A DNA stretch of 64,000 bases from Caldilineaceae bacterium (GTDB taxonomy: Bacteria; Chloroflexota; Anaerolineae; Caldilineales; Caldilineaceae): assembly GCA_011523365.1 (NCBI GenBank), contig WTGY01000110.1:1-64000 (forward strand). Direction: 5' to 3'. Positions 37,503-45,365 of this stretch are shown here, piece after piece. Both the position numbers and the translations under genes were made by a program. Numbering within the stretch: position 1 is the first letter of the stretch; each line of letters opens with the position of its first letter. The notes beneath the pieces were generated by a model. The model was not told the origin of the DNA. It made no database searches and saw only the letters and a list, made by a program, of their open reading frames with translations.

Positions 37503-39971
37503 CTATGGCTCGTCTGACTCCTCCTTAGACGGCAAGCCTATCACGTCTAACGACTTCCACGCAGCGGACTCTGCCAACCATCTGTCCTTCAAACCAGCTG
37601 GCAGCGTGCCGGTATTCAACCGGTGCGCTGTTTCCGCGTTACAGCGCAGTTCCACGCCAAAGCTGCTGGTGTTGCGGTCCGCATTCAGAACGCGCTCACG
37701 CAGATTTGCCAGACCGTTGGCCGCGGCATGGATCTCGGCTCCGGTGTGGTCCTCGGTGGTCAGCGCCCCTGCCTCTTCGTCGGTCATGCCGTCCTGCAAG
37801 CGAGTCAGTTGCCAGCACCACTGCAAGACGCCTGTGCCCTCTTCTTCCCGGGCGAGAACACTCAACGAAAAGTCAGCCTGGCTGGTAAGCGCCTCCCGAT
37901 AGAACTGGTAAACCGATCGATAACTGCGGCTGAACTGTGCAGGCGGTAGATCGCCCCGCGCTTGCCTGCCATAGCCCCGGCTGGACAGACGCTCGTCCAG
38001 AATGGCAACTACGCCCCGGTCAGCTGTGCGACGGATCAGGCGGCCGAACCCCTGTTTCAGCGTCAGCGTCATCAGCGGGACCATGTACTTTCTGAAGCTG
38101 CTGCCATCTTCAATCTCGTCGAGGGCCATCGTTCTGGCCTCATGGAGGGGATCGCTCGGCGTGGGAAACGGCAACTTATCCAGTACTACAAGGCTCAAGT
38201 CGTCGCCGGGTAGATCGACACCTTCCCAAAAGGACTTTGTCGCCAATAAAACGCTATGCGGGGTATTGCGAAACCAGTCCAGGAGCAGATTGCGGGGATG
38301 ATGTCCTTGGGCGCGCAAGGGCCAGACGACATCATTCAGGCGCTCATGGACCTGCTGCAAACCGGTCCAGCTGGTAAAGAGACACAGCGCTCGACCCCGG
38401 CTCACATTCAGAAGCCGCACGATCTCAGCCGCGACCCCATCGTAGAAGGGGGCCTTGTCCCGCCAGTCGAAGGGAGGCAGGGCGGGCTGATACAGCAGGG
38501 CCTGCTCGGTGTAATCGAAGACAGGGTCAGCGATCAGCTCAAGCGGTTCAGCGGATACGCCGCACCTGGCCTTGAAGTGTTCGAAGCTGCCTTCGGTTGC
38601 CAGGGTAGCACTCGTGCAGATTACAGTGCGTCCTTCCTCATCGAAGAGATGCCGGGCAAGGTCCCGGGAGGGATCGATCGGGGCGGCATGAAGACGAAGA
38701 CTGAGGCGGCGAGAACCCCTAATCCGTTCGGCGTAGCGTACAACAAGGTCGTCCCTCGAGCTGCTTGCCACCGCCCTCAGTTTGCCCGCCAAAGAACCAA
38801 GCCCCTTGACCGCCAGTTCGTAGTTGGCTTCCTCCTCGGACTCCTCGGCAGAAAGGGGCGGGTGGCCCTCTTCGTTCTGCCGGCGGAATGGGTTGGCCTG
38901 GCGCATTTCGTCCTGCAAGGCACTCAAGTCTCCAGCAAGCTTCTTGAGCTCATGCAGATCGCAATCAATTCGAAAAACTCCTTTATCCGAAATTTGTTCA
39001 GCTTCGGCAAATGCCATTCCGTTATGCAGAACCAAGCCGTCGAGCCGCGAATCTTCCAGGTATTTTCGGAAGATTGCTCCCGAAAGTAGCTGTTCCAGGG
39101 CATAGTTGGAGGTCTCATCCTCGAAAACCGAAGTAGCCGTGTTTTCCAACTGGTGCGCCTCGTCAATTACGTAGATAGCAGCTTCAGGCAGAATTGCCTG
39201 TCCCATCTCCCCCAACTCCAGGGCGTTGAGCAGTAGATGGTGATTGGTGACTATCACTTGTGCGTTTCGCGCCTTGGCACGCATCTGATATACAAAGCAG
39301 TTGTCGTCGAAGTGGAGGCAGCTGCGACCGATGCAGTCATCAGGAAAACTGACTACTCGGGGCCTCAAGTCGCCTTTCAAGACAAACGGCAGGTCGTCCA
39401 CGTCCCCGGTCTCAGTGCTCGCCAGCCAATCTTGCAGAAAGGCGACTTGCTCGTCCGTCCTGTCCAGGAAGGCAATCCGCCTTCTCTCCACCTCCTCCTT
39501 TTCCCATTTGTGGTTGCAGATGTAGCTATTGCGGCCCTTTACGACGATGGCGTCGATTGGTCGATCCAGCACTCTGCGTAAGAAGGGAATATCTTTGCGA
39601 AACAGCTGGTCTTGCAAAGACTTGTTTGCAGTGGCGACAACCACGGTACACTCGCTCAAAATGGCAGGAAGCAGGTAGGCAATAGACTTACCCGTACCCG
39701 TTGGGGCCTCGATCAGCGCCGTGCGCTGTGCCAGAATCGCCTCTTTTGCGACCTCAGCCATCGCAATCTGACCCGATCTGAGTTCGTAGTCATGCATCAA
39801 CGAGGACAACGCACCGCCGGCACGGAAATATGCGCCCAGATCCACGTCTTGCAAGGGAGACGGATCACTTTGGCCGCTGTCACTGGAATAATCGCCCTCA
39901 CCTTCCCTGGCCGGTGTCTGAGAGAGGTCGCCGAGCGTTTCCTCCATATAGGTTTGATCGAAAGTTTCCAT
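37503..39971 (-). CDS. dinG: DinG-family 5'-3' DNA helicase with Fe-S cluster
   Basis: About 822 residues. Walker A is EAPTGTGKS (Lys near residue 95), Walker B/DEAH is VIDEAHQLE. The four Cys of the 4Fe-4S domain are near residues 152, 213, 218 and 225 (SYICNHK, DDCIGRSCLHF, DNCFV). The C-terminal helicase half has QGFGRLIRRTADRGVVAILD. Such enzymes unwind DNA 5' to 3' and act on R-loops and stalled forks. The ATG at 39971 is preferred as it sits about 6-7 nt after a -10 box, i.e. a leaderless message; an ATG at 39989 is alternative. Neither has a ribosome site. Confidence 0.92.
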   Translation of the reverse strand: METFDQTYMEETLGDLSQTPAREGEGDYSSDSGQSDPSPLQDVDLGAYFRAGGALSSLMHDYELRSGQIAMAEVAKEAILAQRTALIEAPTGTGKSIAYLLPAILSECTVVVATANKSLQDQLFRKDIPFLRRVLDRPIDAIVVKGRNSYICNHKWEKEEVERRRIAFLDRTDEQVAFLQDWLASTETGDVDDLPFVLKGDLRPRVVSFPDDCIGRSCLHFDDNCFVYQMRAKARNAQVIVTNHHLLLNALELGEMGQAILPEAAIYVIDEAHQLENTATSVFEDETSNYALEQLLSGAIFRKYLEDSRLDGLVLHNGMAFAEAEQISDKGVFRIDCDLHELKKLAGDLSALQDEMRQANPFRRQNEEGHPPLSAEESEEEANYELAVKGLGSLAGKLRAVASSSRDDLVVRYAERIRGSRRLSLRLHAAPIDPSRDLARHLFDEEGRTVICTSATLATEGSFEHFKARCGVSAEPLELIADPVFDYTEQALLYQPALPPFDWRDKAPFYDGVAAEIVRLLNVSRGRALCLFTSWTGLQQVHERLNDVVWPLRAQGHHPRNLLLDWFRNTPHSVLLATKSFWEGVDLPGDDLSLVVLDKLPFPTPSDPLHEARTMALDEIEDGSSFRKYMVPLMTLTLKQGFGRLIRRTADRGVVAILDERLSSRGYGRQARGDLPPAQFSRSYRSVYQFYREALTSQADFSLSVLAREEEGTGVLQWCWQLTRLQDGMTDEEAGALTTEDHTGAEIHAAANGLANLRERVLNADRNTSSFGVELRCNAETAHRLNTGTLPAGLKDRWLAESAAWKSLDVIGLPSKEESDEP

Positions 39972-39977
39972 ACTCAG

Positions 39978-40006
39978 ACAATAGCACAAATGTGCCGATA
40001 AAGCAA
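39978..40006 (-). promoter_or_regulatory. Predicted promoter of dinG, giving a leaderless transcript
   Basis: On the minus strand, TTGCTT (40006-40001), 17 bp, TATTGT (39983-39978). The expected transcription start is at or within 1-2 nt of the ATG at 39971. The -35 box lies inside the T-rich tail of the terminator at 40010-40045. Confidence 0.45.
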
Positions 40007-40009
40007 AAG

Positions 40010-40045
40010 GGGAACGCCCTCGTTCATTTGACTGAGGGCGTTCCC
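40010..40045 (-). terminator. Rho-independent terminator of the LysM/fasciclin gene
   Basis: Perfect 12-bp inverted arms GGGAACGCCCTC and GAGGGCGTTCCC with a 12-nt loop. On the minus strand the second arm is followed by CCTTTTGCTTT. It lies 42 bp after the stop of the gene at 40087-41967. Confidence 0.85.
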
Positions 40046-40086
40046 GGGGCTGGTTTTGGTGCGGTAGTCTTGGTAAGGGTTAAAGG

Positions 40087-41967
40087 CTATTGCGAACTGC
40101 TGTCATCCGGGTCCGGCAAGAGCTGGTGGATGAAGTGAATTACGCCATTGGAGGCCTCGACATCAGCCGTCACAATGCTGATTCCTTCGACCGCAAGAGA
40201 TCCGCCGTCGACGGTACTGATGTCGATCGTCCCGCCATGAAGCGTAGTCAGTGAAGTTTGCGAAGAAAGGTCCGACACTTTCAACTTTCCAGATACAATG
40301 TGATATCTGAGGGTTTCGGCCAACAGGTCTGAGTCCGCCATCAACATGTCCAGCCTGGCCTCAGGCAGCGAAGCGAACGCAGCGTTTGTCGGAGCAAAGA
40401 TGGTAAAGGGGCCACCGTCGGCTACCGACGAAGTCAGGCCGGCAAGGTCCAGTGCCAGGAGAAGGATGTCCAACTGCTCGTAGTCTCCGGCCACTTCGAT
40501 GAGATCATCCTCCATCATGCCGGCGTCACTGGTAGGCTCCGGCATCGCAGTAGCAGCCGGCGCCGCCGTTGCAGTTGCCTCGGGCATCGCCTCCACAGTT
40601 GCGGCGGGCGTCACCGTCGCAGTTGGCCCGGGCATGGCATCCGCCGTGGCGGTGGGAGAGGCAGCTGCAGTCGGCACAGCCGTCGCGGCCGTTGTCGCGG
40701 CTGGCGTCGGGGCTCCTCCTGCAAGAAAGGCGTCGGCATCAGCCTGAGATGGAATCGTCAGAACGTCACCCACTTCAATCAGGTCGCAGTTCGACAGCGA
40801 GTTCGCAGTGCAGATTGAAGACCAGTACTCGGTACTGCCGTAGGCTTGTGTGGAGATCGTGCCAAGCGTGTCGCCCGCCTTTACCGTGTAGGTAGTGCCC
40901 TGCGAAATCACTGTTCCGCCCGTCGTGGACGAGGCATCGGTTCCTGCAGCGGGCTGCTGGACGACCACCCTGTCCCCTTCAACCTGCTCACCGGAGTCGT
41001 CGAGGAACAGGATGTTTTCGCCCTGTAACGTGTAGGAGAATGGCATCGTCGTGTCGTTGTAGGTTACCAGAGCCACGACTTCGCCTACGTCGTCAATACC
41101 GATCTCGGCCACTTTCCGTTTGATGCCATCCATCGACTCCAGGGAGCCTGACACAAATACACTCTCGGACGGCGACGCGGCATTTATGTAGCGGTCGAAT
41201 CCTGACAGTTTGAAGACGTAGAAGCCGGAACTGTCGTCGATCTGACTGCTGTCTTGAGGATCGTATTCCATCTTTATGGTTACCGGCTGTCCGGTATCGA
41301 CGACCGAAAGCCCGAGGTAATGCTTTGCGAACTGGTCATTCAGCTGGCCCCGGACCCAGGCCGACCGCACGGCGCTAGTTGCCACGACGGCCTGCGGGGT
41401 TGCGGCAGATGTCGCGGCCGCCTGGAGCCCCGCCTGGGTGGGCGTGGAGGTTTCCGGGATGGCAGGTGTACTTCCACTAACAACCTGTTCGCCGGATTCG
41501 TCCACAAATCTGACGTTTTCTCCCGTCAACGTGTAAGAAAGGTCCATAGTCGTGTCGTTGTAGACCACAATCGTAACGATGTCGGGGACATCATCGGCGC
41601 CTATCTGGGTGACCTTACGCTTTATGCCCTCCATGGACTCCTGTGTGCCTGTCCTAAACGCGCTATCCGAAGGAGGAGCTGCGTTGATATAGCGGTCGAA
41701 TCCGGACTGTTTGAAAACATAGAAACCGGAGTTTTCATCCAGTGTATGGCTATGCTGGGGCTGGTAATCCATCTTAATTGTTACTGGTTGCGATGTATCG
41801 ATGACTTGCAAGCCAAGGTAGTGCTTGGCGAACTGCTCGTTAAGTTGCCCGCTTACAGTCGAAGACTCTACGGAACCCTGTGCAGTCAGTGCATAGGGGC
41901 CTGCAACCAGAGCCAGTGCCAAGAATGCAGCGAGGCCAATATAACGCCATGAAGTGTTCAAATGCAT
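40087..41967 (-). CDS. Secreted LysM and fasciclin (FAS1) protein with a duplicated unknown domain
   Basis: A 626-residue exported protein. A signal peptide spans about 1-30. Two related segments of about 125 residues follow (about 38-165 and 205-332), sharing QFAKHYLGL, PVTIKM, SGFYVFK-SGFDRYINAA and YNDTTM; I do not know this domain. Next are a LysM domain (about 357-405, YTVKAGDTLGTIS), a Pro/Thr/Ala-rich spacer (about 415-490) and a FAS1 domain (about 497-615, with FTIFAPTNAAF and the HFIHQLLPD end). LysM suggests attachment to peptidoglycan and FAS1 adhesion. A good terminator follows. The two penicillin-binding proteins lie upstream on the same strand. Confidence 0.85.
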   Translation of the reverse strand: MHLNTSWRYIGLAAFLALALVAGPYALTAQGSVESSTVSGQLNEQFAKHYLGLQVIDTSQPVTIKMDYQPQHSHTLDENSGFYVFKQSGFDRYINAAPPSDSAFRTGTQESMEGIKRKVTQIGADDVPDIVTIVVYNDTTMDLSYTLTGENVRFVDESGEQVVSGSTPAIPETSTPTQAGLQAAATSAATPQAVVATSAVRSAWVRGQLNDQFAKHYLGLSVVDTGQPVTIKMEYDPQDSSQIDDSSGFYVFKLSGFDRYINAASPSESVFVSGSLESMDGIKRKVAEIGIDDVGEVVALVTYNDTTMPFSYTLQGENILFLDDSGEQVEGDRVVVQQPAAGTDASSTTGGTVISQGTTYTVKAGDTLGTISTQAYGSTEYWSSICTANSLSNCDLIEVGDVLTIPSQADADAFLAGGAPTPAATTAATAVPTAAASPTATADAMPGPTATVTPAATVEAMPEATATAAPAATAMPEPTSDAGMMEDDLIEVAGDYEQLDILLLALDLAGLTSSVADGGPFTIFAPTNAAFASLPEARLDMLMADSDLLAETLRYHIVSGKLKVSDLSSQTSLTTLHGGTIDISTVDGGSLAVEGISIVTADVEASNGVIHFIHQLLPDPDDSSSQ

Positions 41968-42234
41968 CTAATCCCTCCAGATTCCCGCATAGGTGAAAAG
42001 CCGGCCCACATTTTGCAGGATACGAATTCCTTGCTACGACTTCGGGCAATGCCCCGGAGCACGGATTCATTTCGGAGCCATTACACGTATTCTATCCAGT
42101 TTAACTAAATCCCATGTCAAATCCCAAGGCATTTGTTCCTGATTCTGGTCTGTCTTCCCCATGTTGCAGGCAGCCAGAACGACATTGTGGCGCGACCGTA
42201 GGTACAACGCATTACAATCGTTGAATTGGCGCTG

Positions 42235-45126
42235 CTACGAACCACGCCGCACGATCAGGTGGTGGCAGGGCCTGTTGCTGGATTCGTCTGTACGATGTGG
42301 AACGAGGATTGGGGAGCCGTTCGGATTCCCGTTGCTGTCGAGGACTTGCAGAGTGAAATACTGGGGGGCGTCTCTGGCGTAGATGGGGAAATCGAACCGG
42401 CCGGCGTCGTTTGCGCCGCTCTTTGAGACAGTCTGATATGTGTTGTCCCAGGCATCAGTCAGTCGGATTGAGACTCCCGGGAGGGCGACGCCTCTGTCGT
42501 CGACAGCCTGTCCCATGACGTACTCTCCCGGGCACTGGTCATCATGCCAGATTCGGTCCAGGATGTAACGATGCGTTCCAAGGGAGTCAGAGCTACTCAC
42601 ATCAGACAACTGTCCACTTGTGAAGACTTCGGGAGAAACCAAGGTACCGGCGTTGGCAAAATCGATACCGACCGACAGTCCAGTATGGGCTGCCATCAGG
42701 TCCATTTCGTCACACTGACCCAGATAGACTGGGAAGACAGGCCCCAGATTCCACAGAAGCGCGCCCCTCCTGTCGCGTAACAGCCTGCCCTCGTCGACTG
42801 ACCTAGAGTCTCCCTCATCAATGGACCAGCAGTCAGGGCAATTGGCAGCAGCATCCTGAGGCAAGCCAAAAGGATCGGGCAGGGCAAGAAGATCTCGCCG
42901 GGCGCCATCCTGGTGCCCGCAGTAGCCAAGCAGGCGTGTTTCCAGGCCTGCGTCGGTCTGCCTTTTCAGGTAGACGGGAGCGGAAGGGGTGCTGCGAACA
43001 CTGTCCACCAGAGGGAGTATACTTTTTTTCTGATGGAGGGCGGCAGCTTCGCTTTCATGCTGCTCGGGGTAGCCTTCACCAAGGCTGCCGGCGGCGTCCA
43101 GCCAGGTTGAGCTGAAGAGTTCGCCGCCTCCCTTTCGGCAAGTAAGGCCGGGAGGGCACATTTCCAGCAGTTTCACGCTTTCACTTACATGGAAGATCCA
43201 GTCTTCTTCTGCTGTTGGCGCCTGGAGAACAGCCAGGAGTGAGGGATCTGCGAGGACAGTGCGCATGAACTCGTTCCAGACAGGTGCAGCTGCGCCGGCT
43301 CCGGTAGCATTTCGCATGGGCCGACCATCTGTGTTGCCGACCCACACACCTGCAAGCAGATAGCGCGTGAATCCCATCGTCCAGGCATCCCGGTTGTTGT
43401 CGGTCGTACCGGTTTTGGCCGCCGCGGGTCGGCTAAGCGTCAGTTGGCTTCCGGCGCCAAACATAGGTACTCGCGCCGGATCATCACTGAGGATATCGGT
43501 GACCAGTGAAGCGGCGTCCTCTGATATCGCAGGGAATCCTTCATTGGAACTGTATTCATACAGGGTCTGACCATGCCCGTCGGTGATGGTCGTGACAAAG
43601 CGAGGAGGTTGGTAGAGACCTCGATTGGCAATGGTGTGGTAGGCAGTTGCCAGATCGAGAAGGGTAACTTCGCCACCTCCCAGGGTCAGACTCAGACCGT
43701 ACCAGTCGGTACCTCGGTGCAGGCTCCCTATTCCCATACTGCGAGCGTTTTCCAGCATACGCCCTACACTTACTGCGTCCAGCAGTTTTACGGCGGGGAC
43801 GTTGTAGCTGTTGGCGAGCGCTGCTCGTGCAGTAACGGGCCCGTGAAACCTACGATCGTAGTTGAGTGGCTCGTACTGTTCAATTGTACTGAGGGTGTAG
43901 GTGATGGGCGTGTCCCAGATAACAGTTGCCGGGCTGATCAGATTGTCGTTGAAAGCAGTTGCGTAGAGTATTGGCTTGATGGCACTGCCTGGCTGCCGAG
44001 GGCTGATTGCGACATTGACCTGGCCGTCTATCTCTTCATTCCTGTAGTCGACGCTGCCGACCATGGCCAGGATCTCTGCTGATCCAGGCTTGAGGGCGAT
44101 GAGAGAGCCGTTGTTCATGTCGAAACGGGATTTGAGAGCCTCTACCTGTTGGAAGACGATCTGCTGCGCTCTTTCCTGCAAAGCCATATCAACGGTTGTA
44201 TAGATGCGCAACCCGGCCCTCCGAACATATCCTTCGCCCAGTGACGTGTCCAGTTCGCGGACCACATAGTCCACAAAATGCGGAGCATCGGGTGAGCTTA
44301 TTTCCGGCGACCCACCCAGCTCAACTTCTGCGGTAAAGGCTGCGTTTGCTTCGTCAAGCGAGAGGAATTCGTGGCGTACCATCAGTGAAAGGACGGTCCT
44401 CTGCCGTTCCTTGGCGGTCGCGAAATCATCGAAAAGGTCAAAGTGTGCCGGCGATTGGGGAATGCCGGCAATCAGCGTTGCCTCTGCCAGGTTCAGATCT
44501 GTCGCAGATTTGCCAAAGTAGGTGCGGGCGGCCGCTTGCGGACCGTACGCCAGGTGGCCGTAGTTGAGGAGATTCAAATACAATTCCAGGAGTTCTTCTT
44601 TGGCATAGGTCCGCGTCAGTTCACTTGCCAGTCCCGCCTCTGAGATTTTGCGATCGAAAGTCTGGTCGTAGCGTTCCTCGGACCCCAGAAACAGGTTGCG
44701 CGCAAGTTGCATGGTAATTGTACTGGCCCCGGAGACGATCTGGCCTTGCTCGACGTTTTGGAGCGCAGCACCGGCTATACGAAACGGATCCACACCGGGA
44801 TTGGTGAAGAAAGTGGCATCTTCGGTTGCGATGGTGGCGTTGATCAAGTGGGGGGAAATCCGATCCAACGAAACCCATTCACGACGGCCCTCTCCGATTA
44901 GCTCGGCGAGCAGATGCCCGTTGCGGTCATACACGAATGTTGTTTGAAAGACGCGAGGAAGGGGACCGGGCTGGTACAGCTGCAGATAGGCTTCGGCTAC
45001 ATCTGACAGCGAGATTGCCGGCCTTCGCCCCACGGCGCCGCGCCGGGAACCGCAACCGGCCAGGATAATCGTCAGTAGAAGAAGAATCAAGAGAGTAAGG
45101 TGCCGATTTAGAGGAATCCCGGGCAT
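42235..45126 (-). CDS. Class A penicillin-binding protein, lipoprotein-type N-terminus
   Basis: A 963-residue bifunctional enzyme. The N-terminus ends a hydrophobic run with a lipobox (IILAGC, C25). The glycosyltransferase 51 domain (about 60-245) has TIATEDATFF with the catalytic Glu and GASTITMQLARNLF. The transpeptidase domain (about 300-650) has SxxK in PGSAIKP (about 380), SYN in ANSYNVPA (about 442) and KTG in AAAKTGTT (about 574). The last 300 residues are a Cys-containing extension ending in a carboxypeptidase-regulatory-like beta domain (VDDRGVALPGVSIRLTD). It polymerises and cross-links peptidoglycan. It is a clear paralogue of the next gene upstream. Confidence 0.9.
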   Translation of the reverse strand: MPGIPLNRHLTLLILLLLTIILAGCGSRRGAVGRRPAISLSDVAEAYLQLYQPGPLPRVFQTTFVYDRNGHLLAELIGEGRREWVSLDRISPHLINATIATEDATFFTNPGVDPFRIAGAALQNVEQGQIVSGASTITMQLARNLFLGSEERYDQTFDRKISEAGLASELTRTYAKEELLELYLNLLNYGHLAYGPQAAARTYFGKSATDLNLAEATLIAGIPQSPAHFDLFDDFATAKERQRTVLSLMVRHEFLSLDEANAAFTAEVELGGSPEISSPDAPHFVDYVVRELDTSLGEGYVRRAGLRIYTTVDMALQERAQQIVFQQVEALKSRFDMNNGSLIALKPGSAEILAMVGSVDYRNEEIDGQVNVAISPRQPGSAIKPILYATAFNDNLISPATVIWDTPITYTLSTIEQYEPLNYDRRFHGPVTARAALANSYNVPAVKLLDAVSVGRMLENARSMGIGSLHRGTDWYGLSLTLGGGEVTLLDLATAYHTIANRGLYQPPRFVTTITDGHGQTLYEYSSNEGFPAISEDAASLVTDILSDDPARVPMFGAGSQLTLSRPAAAKTGTTDNNRDAWTMGFTRYLLAGVWVGNTDGRPMRNATGAGAAAPVWNEFMRTVLADPSLLAVLQAPTAEEDWIFHVSESVKLLEMCPPGLTCRKGGGELFSSTWLDAAGSLGEGYPEQHESEAAALHQKKSILPLVDSVRSTPSAPVYLKRQTDAGLETRLLGYCGHQDGARRDLLALPDPFGLPQDAAANCPDCWSIDEGDSRSVDEGRLLRDRRGALLWNLGPVFPVYLGQCDEMDLMAAHTGLSVGIDFANAGTLVSPEVFTSGQLSDVSSSDSLGTHRYILDRIWHDDQCPGEYVMGQAVDDRGVALPGVSIRLTDAWDNTYQTVSKSGANDAGRFDFPIYARDAPQYFTLQVLDSNGNPNGSPILVPHRTDESSNRPCHHLIVRRGS

Positions 45127-45365
45127 ATGGGTTAGCAGGCTCTATCGCTATGGGTTGGTTCCTACCCCGTGGCGTCTACCCCGCGGCCTCGATACGACAG
45201 ACACAAGCGTGGACTGAACGCCTCACTCCCGATAACGACGGGACCGCGAGTTATGGTTCCACCTGTGCAGGGGCCTGCAGCAAATGTCGCTCCAAAGTTT
45301 TCGGGCCGCACGTCGATTCTGACCAGCATCATTCCTGCAGGAAGTGCCGTGACGGTACGGATCGC

